The notes beneath the pieces are model-generated. The model saw nothing but the letters and a program-made list of their open reading frames with translations, ran no database searches and had not been told where the DNA came from. A DNA stretch of 64,000 nucleotides from JASGCP01 sp965263285 (GTDB lineage Bacteria > Bacteroidota > Bacteroidia > Chitinophagales > Chitinophagaceae): positions 496,001-560,000 of the forward strand of contig CBDHHD010000016.1 of NCBI GenBank assembly GCA_965263285.1, in the 5' to 3' direction. The position numbers and the translations under genes were made by a program. Shown in pieces: positions 27,878 through 35,032 of the stretch (its first letter is position 1; each line of letters begins with the position of its first letter).

Positions 27878-28264
27878 TTAATTACCAATTCTGTGTAATA
27901 GTTTTTTTATTTGGCAATCCCATAAATTTGTTTGCTCTTTTATTTCATTTTTATTTGCAAAGTCTGTAATTAACAATATCGTTTGATTAGAAATATCTGT
28001 TTTTTCTATTCTAAATTCGAAATATTCATCTTTGGTCATGTATGACCATCGTAAACGAATAAATTTGTCTTGCTCTTTTGATACAATATTCGCCTTTTGT
28101 TTTTCTTCATCTTCCCCCCAAAAAAAATAAAAAACATTATTATTTAATAACACTTCAGATGCAAACCATTCCATTAAGCCATTAGGAGTGCTTATAAATT
28201 CATATAAAATATGTGTAGAACATCTCACATTGTATTCTAATTGATATAGTTGCTTTTTTAACAT
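27878..28264 (-). CDS. START-like domain protein
   Basis: 128 residues matching the Bacteroidota START-like family: LEYNVRCSTHILYEFISTPNGLMEWFASEV at the N-terminus, FFWGEDEEKQKA in the middle, and LITDFANKNEIKEQTNLWDCQIKKLLHRIG at the C-terminus. Related SRPBCC/AHSA1 folds bind hydrophobic ligands or chaperones, but the role of this subfamily is not known. It is the first gene of the minus-strand group running to mnmE and is divergent from the DUF4834 gene. Confidence 0.75.
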   Translation of the reverse strand: MLKKQLYQLEYNVRCSTHILYEFISTPNGLMEWFASEVLLNNNVFYFFWGEDEEKQKANIVSKEQDKFIRLRWSYMTKDEYFEFRIEKTDISNQTILLITDFANKNEIKEQTNLWDCQIKKLLHRIGN

Positions 28265-28347
28265 TCTGAAATAACTATTTAATTTTGTGCAATAATAAGC
28301 ATTCTATAATTAGAAAAAAAATTTTAAATAAATATTATCTTTGCGGT

Positions 28348-28581
28348 ATGATTAGACTTCTTATTTGGATACTATCAGGATATGTTTTATTTAAATTCCT
28401 TATTGATTTCGTATTCCCCGCTTCAACAGCAGGTAAAGAAATTAATAATAAAATAAAAAATATAGAAAAAAAACAAAATATTATGTTTAAAGAACAAGAA
28501 TCTTTAAAGAAAAAGCAAAACGAATCTTCTTATCAATCTAAACAAGATGATTATATTGATTTTGAAGAAATTAAAGATTAA
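28348..28581 (+). CDS. DUF4834-like small membrane-anchored protein
   Basis: 77 residues from ATG 28348. The N-terminus IRLLIWILSGYVLFKFLIDFV is a single transmembrane helix, followed by a Lys/Glu-rich helix (residues about 35-62) and an acidic end DDYIDFEEIKD. The longer frame from 28285 is rejected because it covers the promoter: a TATCTTTG box lies at 28336-28343, 4 bp before the ATG. Its position beside a START-like gene is common in the phylum. The function is unknown. Its stop directly precedes an IS256 end remnant. Confidence 0.65.
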   Translation: MIRLLIWILSGYVLFKFLIDFVFPASTAGKEINNKIKNIEKKQNIMFKEQESLKKKQNESSYQSKQDDYIDFEEIKD

Positions 28582-28652
28582 GTAACTACTTGTCATGTTT
28601 CATAATATTGTTGATGAAAAACTATAAGTTACACAATCTTATTTGTGGTCTC
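28582..28652 (+). mobile_element. IS256-family terminal remnant bordering the hsdR 3' fragment
   Basis: The last 24 bp (28629-28652, TTACACAATCTT…GTGGTCTC) match the right terminal repeat at 14513-14536 at 22 of 24 positions and stop exactly at the target octamer GACCAAGC. No transposase remains; only about 70 bp of possible element sequence precedes it. It represents the other end of the element that split hsdR. Confidence 0.8.
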
Positions 28653-28847
28653 GACCAAGCTACAGTTAATTCAGTAAATAATTCCGACAAACAAAATGCA
28701 AAAATCACTTCTGATAAAAAGGTAGAAGACTTAATGCAAGATGTAATTTTTACTTATACTGATTTGTACAAGAAGTTTACTGATGATGCTGATTTCAAAA
28801 GACAGTATTTAGATTTTGTATTTGACAAAGTTTGGAAACAAAATTAA
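28653..28847 (+). pseudogene. hsdR: Type I restriction endonuclease subunit R, 3' fragment
   Basis: Sixty-four codons and a stop encode DQATVNSVNNSDKQNAKI… ending FVFDKVWKQN, the usual C-terminal end of this HsdR subfamily. The first eight bases, GACCAAGC, are the same octamer that ends the native sequence of the 5' fragment (14537-14544, opposite strand), and the reading frame is preserved across it. Inverting 14.54-28.65 kb rejoins the two parts into one frame. The apparent ATG at 28590 lies in IS sequence and is not a gene start. Confidence 0.85.
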
Positions 28848-29101
28848 CCTAACATTTAAAAGTATTCAATTGGTACAGCAAATTCAATTAAATATCATTC
28901 CGTTTACACCACTAGCAAGTAAAGGCACTTTCTCATTCTATGGTGAGAAGTAAAAAGGCTTTGCACCTATCTACTGGGGTAAAATTATGGAAACATTTCC
29001 CAAAGGCAAAGAAGCAAAGCATAAGTGTTTAGTTGTTTAGTTTCACAATGTTGTTGATGGTTTTTCCAGCCCTTGTGGCGTAATGGAGGCGTAGCCGAAA
29101 C
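28848..29101 (+). other. Non-coding or decayed sequence after the hsdR fragment
   Basis: A broken frame (…IIPFTPLASKGTFSFYGEK, stop, KGFAPIYWGKIMETFPKGKEAKH) suggests a decayed gene that I cannot identify. A 30-bp stretch TTTAGTTTCACAATGTTGTT… at 29036-29065 recurs almost unchanged at 47091-47120 and more loosely at 28596-28619, so part of this region is repeated DNA. Confidence 0.4.
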
Positions 29102-29440
29102 GGCTAAATCTTTTTTTGAGGTGCTGGAAGCATGGATTATTAAATAAATATAAACATGGAAATAATAGGAAATGTCTGATGAGGACTGCCCTAACTGCCT
29201 CCCCTTCATTCTCGCTAGCGTAGCGAGCCGTAGTTTTGTAGCTCTTTATCTGCAGGCTTGATTTTTTCTTTGTTTCTTTCTTTTGTATCAAGACAAAAGA
29301 AAGAAAAGGATATAAAAGATAAATGATAAACCTATAACTGAGTCATTACAAAAAACACAAATACACTCCCCCAGCACCTCAAAAAAAGATGTAACCTTTT
29401 AGTAAACTAAATTTTTCCTCACACTAAATTTAGTTATACC
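29102..29440 (-). repeat. Fold-back MITE-like repeat copy 4 (internally deleted) plus a 24-bp outer terminal repeat
   Basis: From GGCTAAATC-T7-GAGGTGCTGG to CCAGCACCTC-A7-GATGTAACC (29396). About 150 bp of the two central arms is deleted: GAGGACTGCCCT is joined directly to AACTGCCTCCCC. It is followed by TTTTAGTAAACTAAATTTTT and CCTCACACTAAATTTAGTTATACC (29417-29440), the outer terminal repeat seen in the composite element at 30.1-30.7 kb. The 74-82-residue ORFs across it are chance frames. Confidence 0.85.
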
Positions 29441-29611
29441 ATTATTTTCATACTTATAATTATTCGATCATCCATACACTTAATTAAACCTATTGAGTTA
29501 ACTAAGTAGTTGCAACTGTATTTATCTTAGCACCTTAAAAAAAGATGTAGCCTATTTTTTAAACTTATTTTCATTTTAGTTATCTAAACATTAAATAAAA
29601 TTAAAATTCAT

Positions 29612-29758
29612 ATGCAAAACAAATTTAAAACTTTAGGTTCTTGTTTAAAAAGAACTGATTTAAAAACTATACATGGTGGCGACCGCACCCCTGATGGGCC
29701 TCCTACTCCTCCTCCTCCTGAATATCGTTATTTTTGTCGTACATGTGGGTGTTGCTAA
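29612..29758 (+). CDS. Double-glycine leader precursor peptide 1 (Pro/Cys-rich core)
   Basis: 48 residues. The N-terminal 23 residues (MQNKFKTLG…KTIHGG) have the charged amphipathic look and terminal Gly-Gly of leader peptides cut by C39 peptidase transporters. The core (25 residues) begins DRTPDGPPTPPPPEYRY and ends FCRTCGCC, with four Cys in the last seven residues. This organisation resembles Bacteroidota natural-product/bacteriocin precursors, though I recognise no named family. No transporter, modification enzyme or immunity gene is in the window. A near copy follows 208 bp downstream. A hairpin at 29798-29860 may terminate transcription. Confidence 0.65.
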   Translation: MQNKFKTLGSCLKRTDLKTIHGGDRTPDGPPTPPPPEYRYFCRTCGCC

Positions 29759-29797
29759 AATTGCAATTAAAGACATTCAGGGTTTAATAAGATTGTT

Positions 29798-29860
29798 GGG
29801 ACTATAAAAATATTGTGCAAGTTGTATATTTTTTATGTACGCAAAATATTTTATAGTCCC
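29798..29860 (+). terminator. Hairpin downstream of peptide gene 1
   Basis: GGGACTATAAAAATATTGTG pairs imperfectly with GCAAAATATTTTATAGTCCC over about 20 bp, followed by a C run. The same structure recurs at 32324-32386 behind the displaced end of peptide gene 2. It could be a terminator or a small mobile element end; the trailing C run is not the T run of a classical terminator. Confidence 0.4.
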
Positions 29861-29966
29861 CCCCCCTCAAAAAATATTAAATTAGCACCTTAAAAAAGAA
29901 TGTAGCCTATTTTTTAAACTTATTTTCATTTTAGTTATCTAAACATTAAATAAAATTAAAATTCAT

Positions 29967-30128
29967 ATGCAAAACAAATTTAAAACTTTAGGTTCTTGTT
30001 TAAAAAGAACTGATTTAAAAACTATACATGGTGGCGACCGCATTCCTGATGGTCCTCCTCCTCCTCCTGAATATCGTTATAGTTTTTTTTGTCGTATGTG
30101 TGAGTGTTGTAACTATTGGCATCACTAA
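29967..30128 (+). CDS. Double-glycine leader precursor peptide 2, C-terminus altered by IS66 insertion
   Basis: 53 residues as it stands. The leader is identical residue for residue to peptide 1. The core is DRIPDGPPPPPEYRYSFFCRMCECC, differing from peptide 1 at several sites and by an SF insertion. After CECC the frame enters the IS66 end and the nested element, adding NYWHH before a stop. In the displaced sequence at 32280 the original codons continue as TGC TAA, so the ancestral peptide ended in CECC like peptide 1. The four clustered Cys are retained. The function is inferred to be a secreted bioactive peptide; expression is unknown. Confidence 0.6.
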   Translation: MQNKFKTLGSCLKRTDLKTIHGGDRIPDGPPPPPEYRYSFFCRMCECCNYWHH

Positions 30129-30677
30129 ATTTAGTGTGAGGAAAAATTTAGTTTACTAAAAGGCTACATCTTTTTTTGAGGTGCTGGGGGATATTTATAT
30201 TTTTGTAATTGCTCATATATAGGTTCATCATTTATTTTTTATATCTTTTTCTTTCTTTTGTCTTGATACAAAAGAAAGAAACAAAGAAAAAATCAAGCCT
30301 GCAGATAAAGAGCTACAAAACTACGGCTCGCTACGCTAGCGAGAATGAATGTGAGGCGGTTAGGTATGAATCGTTATGATGAGCTTATCCATAGGTATCT
30401 TTTATGCAAATACTTTATGCTCATCATAACGATTCATATATAAAAACTTCCGCCTCCACATTCTCGCTGGTCGCTTCGCTCACCTCGTTTTGTAACGCTC
30501 TTTATCTGAGGGCAGTCCTCACCAGATATTTCCTATTATTTCCATATTGTATATATATGTAATAATACATGCTTCCAGCACCTCAAAAAAAGATGTAGCC
30601 CATATAAAATTGTTTTTACAAATATCCATTTTATTTTGTATCTTTGCATACTCCCTCACACTAAATTTAGTTATGCC
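30118..30677 (+). mobile_element. Composite element: 24-bp outer inverted repeats enclosing a fold-back repeat
   Basis: The outer ends GGCATCACTAAATTTAGTG… (30118-30141) and CCTCACACTAAATTTAGTTATGCC (30654-30677) are inverted copies. A perfect 8-bp duplication TAACTATT flanks them (30110-30117 and 30678-30685), within the IS66 terminus. Inside lie a 20-bp spacer, a full fold-back repeat and 53 bp ending in TTTTGTATCTTTGCATA, which contains an outward TATCTTTG promoter-like box. No gene is encoded, so transposase must come from elsewhere. Confidence 0.8.
30162..30600 (+). repeat. Fold-back MITE-like repeat, copy 5 (full length, 439 bp)
   Basis: Both termini are perfect (GGCTACATC-T7-GAGGTGCTGG and its inverse). 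All family landmarks are present. It is carried inside the larger element with ACTAAATTTAGT-type ends and has no direct 8-bp duplication of its own there, so it may be an integral part of that element or an old insertion in it. Confidence 0.9.
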
Positions 30678-30709
30678 TAACTATTTAGGTGCTAAGTTAT
30701 GAAGAGATA

Positions 30710-32202
30710 TTAACAAGTCCAACAATACTCTTTTTGACTAAATACCTTTTTTAGTTCTTCATAACAATTAATACCATGCTTTTGCAAAGTTGACAAAAAA
30801 CTTTCTATAGCTAAATAAATATCAGCCCCTAATTGACTCCTAAAAGAAGTAGATATTTTTTGCTTAACTTTAATTTTTCGCAAATCCCTCTCAGCTTGAT
30901 TATTAGTAAAGGGCACGACTTTTACTGACACAAAGAGTAAAATACTTTCTTTGTGCCTTTGCATTCTTTCTAATAAATTTCGGGATTTAGTTTTTTTAGG
31001 TCAGGTCGTCCGCGACAATTCGGAGATTTTACAGCTATAGGCTCTTCTATCTCTCCTCTTTGGCATATTAAGTCGTATTGCTCTCCCCATTCTTTAGCTT
31101 CAGTCTTAGATAATATACTTGTCCCTTTTTCTGTCTTTTTGTATAAGTTCATTAATAAATTTTGCATCTCTACTGCCCACAAACTATTATCTTCTTTTGC
31201 TTTTTCTAATTCTCTAAGTATATGTGCATTACAAATAACATGCTTACAATTTGATAAATCAAAATAACTAACCCAACAATCATGCACTAAAAAACCTGTA
31301 ATTTCTTTAAGAATGGATTGATCACTTTCTATGGCTTCCTTGCCTCGCTTTTTGTGAGCAAACATATATGTGAATTTCTCGTTACTCACCACATGAACCC
31401 AAGCATTTGTTTTATTTACTCTTATAGATGTTTCATCCGCATGTACCACGGATGAGGTTATTGTTTTCTCTTTAATCACTTCTAAACTTTTTTGTATATT
31501 AGTATAACACTCTTTGGTAGCTTTAACAATCGTGCTCTCATTAATATCACAAAAAAATAAATCTCCTAACAAACTTTTGATTTGCTTTAATGGCATTCTA
31601 TGTTTTACACTTAATGAGGTTATTAATGCACGAATAGACATACCATATTGTAATTGTGATTCAACACTAGTTGGATATTTGCCCCATTCTTGATTGCCAC
31701 ACTGACATTTTACTTTACCTGTTCTATACTCATACACTTCCAATTTTATTTCTTTAGGCAAATCATATACTTGGCGCCTTTCCCTATATTCAATAACTTC
31801 CTCTCCTAATAAACTTTTCCCACAACAAGAACAAATCTCAGGCAAAATGAACTTCTGATAATCAGGAGAAGAACTAAATTCTAAACTCTTGCCCTTATGA
31901 CCAATTTGACCGCCTTGTAGTTTCTTATCTAATTCATTCACACTATTTGATCTTTTTATGATTTTATTAAAACTATCCATAGAGGGTGGCTTATGGCTAT
32001 TTCTACTATTTGTATTTAATTTACTTTTTAATTGTTTTATCTCCTCACGAAGTTTGTTATTCTCATTTAAAACAAAATCATGTTCTTTCGTAAGAAGAAT
32101 GTGTTTATTTTCAAGTACTTTATATTTATTTTCAAGTGTAGAAAATAATAGCTTTAACTCACTCAGCTCCTTACCCAAAAAGTCAACATTTGTTGTGTCC
32201 AA
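30710..32202 (-). pseudogene. IS66-family transposase (TnpC), frameshifted
   Basis: The first part (30970-32202) gives 410 residues: an N-terminal coiled coil (residues about 10-65), a Cys-rich zinc-binding region (CSCCGKSLLGEE and KCQCGNQEW), and the catalytic segments VVHADETSIRVN and LVHDCWVSYFD. The final part, LLERMQRHKESILLF…VPFTNNQAERDLR with the catalytic Glu, continues in another frame down to 30710. The join is at about 30970-30980, where PEI is followed by YTAG instead of LLERM; a small indel explains it. The transposase is therefore probably inactive. Confidence 0.85.
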
Positions 32203-32279
32203 TTTGTATTTCTATAAATAAGTAATCATGCAAAAATAAATAAAATATTAATATAGCACCTAAATAGTTACTGAGTGTT

Positions 32280-32408
32280 GCTAAAATTGCAATTAAAGAC
32301 ATTCAGGGTTTAATAAGATTGTTGGGACTATAAAAATATTGTGCAAGTTGTATATTTTTTATGTACGCAAAATATTTTATAGTCCCCCCCCTCAAAAAAT
32401 ATTAAATT
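32280..32408 (+). other. Displaced 3' end of peptide gene 2 and its downstream hairpin
   Basis: Directly after the IS66 target duplicate, G-CTAA closes the original peptide frame. The following 120 bp (AATTGCAATTAAAGACATTC… to the C run at 32384) are almost identical to the DNA behind peptide gene 1, including the hairpin at 32324-32386. This fixes the pre-insertion structure of the second gene. Confidence 0.8.
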
Positions 32409-32464
32409 TGTATTTCATTAATTAAAAAAATGAATGAGATATTTTACAATCTTATATTTATCTT

Positions 32465-33419
32465 ATGTCTAAATTAGGATGCGATCTGTTTTCTTTGGAA
32501 AGTAAAGTGATCATTATAGGGAAAATAGGGGTTATTGGAGAATCATTTGTTAATGCTATTGTAGAAGCAAGAGGTATTCCTAAACGAATGTTAATGCTAT
32601 TGTATGAACTTACCAAAGCAAGATTCTTTTTCTAATCGAGTACAATAGTTTAAACAGGTATTGTTATTATATTAGCACGAAATAAAAAAATGGGCGCGGA
32701 AAAGGTAGCTACCCTATTAAAAAAAGGATATAAAGCTTATTTTATAAAAACAGATGTATTAGACGAAACATCGTTAATAAGAGCTCAACAAGAAATAGAA
32801 AAAAATTTGGTCATGTAGATGGACTCGTGAATACAGCGGGTGGAGTCGTAAATAATGCAATCGTACAACCTAACGAGTCTATTTTTTCTTTTCATATAGA
32901 TGCGATGAAAGAAAATTTTAATCTTAATTTTTGGGGATCTCTTTTACCTATTAAAGTCTTTGGCGAATTATTATCTAAGAGTACCCATGCGAGTATTGTT
33001 AATATTTCATCCGTTACTTCTAAGCGTGCTATCACTAAGGTAATGTCATATAGTTTTGCTAAATCGGCTATTAATAATCTTACAAGATGGTTAGCAATAG
33101 AATTATCAAATCGATTTGGAGAAACCATTCGTGTTAATACAATAGAATTATCAAATCGATTTGGAGAAACCATTCGTGTTAATACAATTATTCCTGGTTT
33201 TTATTTGTCTACACAAAACAAATCATTATTAATGAATACAGATGGTTCTTTTACAGATAGAGGTAAAAAAATTATATCTCAAACTCCCTTTAAGCGGTTA
33301 GGAAACCCCGACGAGTTAAAAGGAGCATTACTTTATCTATTAAGTGATGCTTCTATATTTTTGTAACAGGTACTGAACTAGTAATAGATGGCGGTTATTT
33401 GGCTAATGGTGGCATTTAA
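32465..33419 (+). pseudogene. Short-chain dehydrogenase/reductase gene, multiply frameshifted
   Basis: Fragments in successive frames read as an SDR protein: DLFSLESKVIIIG (nucleotide-binding N-terminus, with the Gly-rich loop damaged), ILARNKKMGAEKVATLLKKGYKAYFIKTDVLDE, FGHVDGLVNTAGG, SIVNISSVTSKRA with MSYSFAKSAINNL (Ser/Tyr-Lys catalytic region), and after a last frameshift TGTELVIDGGYLANGGI. Breaks are visible near 32600-32660, 32815 and 33362. A 45-bp in-frame duplication (33097-33186) repeats IELSNRFGETIRVNT. The intact relatives look like D-mannonate/sugar-acid oxidoreductase SDRs; that assignment is tentative. The gene is dead. Confidence 0.75.
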
Positions 33420-33443
33420 TTATTATGAGTAAGCCCACACCCA

Positions 33444-34568
33444 TTAATAATTAATTACTTGTTCTTCTATAGATTCGGGCATTACTCTCCACTCGTATTT
33501 CTGATTCCTTAATTGTGGTATAAAACCTGCTTCGCGAATAGCTAATTGTATTGACATAGAAGTAAATCGATGGGGTGCTCCAGCTACGCTAATTACATTT
33601 TCTTCTAACATAATACTTCCAAAATCATTGGCACCTCCATGTAAACATATTTGAGCCACTTCTTTCCCAACAGTAAGCCAAGAAGCTTGAATATTATCAA
33701 TATTAGGTAACATTAATCTTGATATAGCTATCATACGAATATATTCTTCATTCGTAGGGTTATAATGTACCTTTTTAAGTTTCGTAAGTAGCGTATCTAC
33801 CCCTTGAAATGTCCATGGAATAAATGCAAGAAAACCATTTGCTTGAGCTGGCTTTTGTTGTTGTACTTCTCTTACGCGAATAAGATGCATAAATCTTTCT
33901 TCGACTGTTTCTACATGGCCAAACATCATCGTTGCACTAGTAGTAATATTAAGCTGGTGAGCCACTCGCATAACTTCTAACCACTCGTCTGAATTACATT
34001 TACCATTACTTACTAATCTACGCACACGATCTACTAATATTTCTGCACCTGCACCAGGCATAGAATCCATACCTGCTTCTCTTAAAGCAATTAATACCTC
34101 TTTATAAGTCGACTTTTCTAACTTTGTAATATGTACAATTTCAGGGGGACCTAGTGTATGCAACTTAATATAAGGAAACTCTTTTTTTATTTCTTTGAAT
34201 ATTTTAACATAAAAATCAAGTCCCAATTCAGGATGGTGCCCCCCTTGTAATAATAACTGATCTCCCCCCCAACGAATGGTCTCGTTAATTTTTTCCCTAT
34301 ACGTATCCATATCTGTTATATAAGCATCAGGGGAGCCTGGAATACGATAAAAATTACAAAACTTACAATTAGCTACACATACATTTGTTGTATTTACATT
34401 CCTATCTATTTGCCAAGTAACCCTCCCATGAGGGATTTTTTTCTTTCTGCACTCATTAGCAATCCACGCTAATTCATTCAAAGGCGCTTGCTGAAAAAGA
34501 TATATGCCTTCTTCTAGTGATAAAAAATCACCTGCGAATGCTTTTTCATATAAATAATTTAATTCCAT
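33444..34568 (-). CDS. mqnC: Cyclic dehypoxanthinyl futalosine synthase (radical SAM)
   Basis: 374 residues. The radical SAM cluster motif is CVANCKFC (CxxxCxxC) near residue 66, followed by FYRIPGSPDAYI. LLLQGGHHPELGLDFY, PEIVHITK, GAEILVDRVRR and TTSATMMFGHVETVEER match MqnC more closely than the related MqnE. It catalyses ring closure in the futalosine route to menaquinone, consistent with the quinol-oxidising alternative complex III at the left of the window. No other mqn gene is adjacent. It is divergent from the TonB receptor across a fold-back repeat. Confidence 0.88.
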   Translation of the reverse strand: MELNYLYEKAFAGDFLSLEEGIYLFQQAPLNELAWIANECRKKKIPHGRVTWQIDRNVNTTNVCVANCKFCNFYRIPGSPDAYITDMDTYREKINETIRWGGDQLLLQGGHHPELGLDFYVKIFKEIKKEFPYIKLHTLGPPEIVHITKLEKSTYKEVLIALREAGMDSMPGAGAEILVDRVRRLVSNGKCNSDEWLEVMRVAHQLNITTSATMMFGHVETVEERFMHLIRVREVQQQKPAQANGFLAFIPWTFQGVDTLLTKLKKVHYNPTNEEYIRMIAISRLMLPNIDNIQASWLTVGKEVAQICLHGGANDFGSIMLEENVISVAGAPHRFTSMSIQLAIREAGFIPQLRNQKYEWRVMPESIEEQVINY

Positions 34569-34639
34569 AACAAAAAAAAATTATAATAAAAACAAAAATA
34601 ATATTAATATCATTATTTCTATTTCTAATATTAAAAACT

Positions 34640-34882
34640 GGCTACATCTTTTTTTAAGGTGCTGGGGGGTATTTGTGTTTTTTGTAATTACTCAGGTATA
34701 GGTTCATCATAACGACTCATATATAAAAATGTCCGCCTCCACATTCTCGCTGGTCGCTTCGCTCACCTCTTTTTGTAACGCTCTTTATCTGAGGGCAGTC
34801 CTCATCAGATATTTCCTATTATTTCCATGTTTATATGTATGTAATAATCCATGCTTCCAGCACCTCAAAAAAAGAAGTAGCC
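34640..34882 (+). repeat. Fold-back MITE-like repeat copy 6 (deletion derivative) with target duplication
   Basis: This has both termini but only 243 bp: the left arm from GGTTCATCAT jumps straight to CATAACGACTCATATATAAA, consistent with deletion between two TTCATCAT/CTCATCAT matches. A perfect 8-bp direct repeat TAAAAACT flanks it (34632-34639 and 34883-34890), good evidence that the family transposes. The surrounding 34569-35032 has no gene. A TATTTTTG box at 34986-34993 may serve the TonB receptor. Confidence 0.92.
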
Positions 34883-35032
34883 TAAAAACTTGATAAGAGA
34901 GGAGAATGTTACAACGATATCACAATAGTTCAAAAAAGCTTTAACTACCTCTTTAATCTTTTTAAGTAAATTAACAAAATTGTTTTATTTTTGTTAATTT
35001 ATAAGCAAATTGTTTTTTAATTATTTTATTTT

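Larger units (their letters stand above)
29528..30108 (+). repeat. Tandem duplication carrying two peptide genes
   Basis: Unit 1 (29528-29882) and unit 2 (from 29883) start with a solo fold-back-family terminus (TAGCACCTTAAAAAAAGATG and a close variant), then about 60 bp of near-identical leader DNA and a peptide gene. The 3' part of unit 2 has been displaced to 32280-32408 by IS66. The units are nearly identical except in the peptide core, suggesting recent duplication with change focused on the core. Confidence 0.8.
30109..32271 (-). mobile_element. IS66-family element inserted in peptide gene 2, itself interrupted
   Basis: The ends are GTAACTATT…TAGGTGCTA and its inverse TAGCACCTAAATAGTTAC. 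The target duplication is perfect: TGAGTGTT at 30101-30108 and 32272-32279. Only a TnpC-type transposase is present (tnpA and tnpB are absent), and it is frameshifted. A separate 560-bp element sits nine bases inside the left end (30118-30677). Without that insert the IS would be about 1.6 kb. Confidence 0.88.

Noticed and set aside
28590..28847. 85-residue stand-alone gene with ATG at 28590
   Set aside because: The first 21 codons are IS256-end DNA; only the part from 28653 has homology, as the HsdR C-terminus.
28985..29291. Overlapping 74- and 82-codon minus-strand ORFs
   Set aside because: Both are frames through an internally deleted copy of the repeat; similar peptides appear at 43.55 and 59.6 kb purely from the same repeat sequence.
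32892..33173. 93-codon minus-strand ORF with a repeated MVSPNRFDNSIV unit
   Set aside because: It is the antisense of the 45-bp duplication in the SDR pseudogene.
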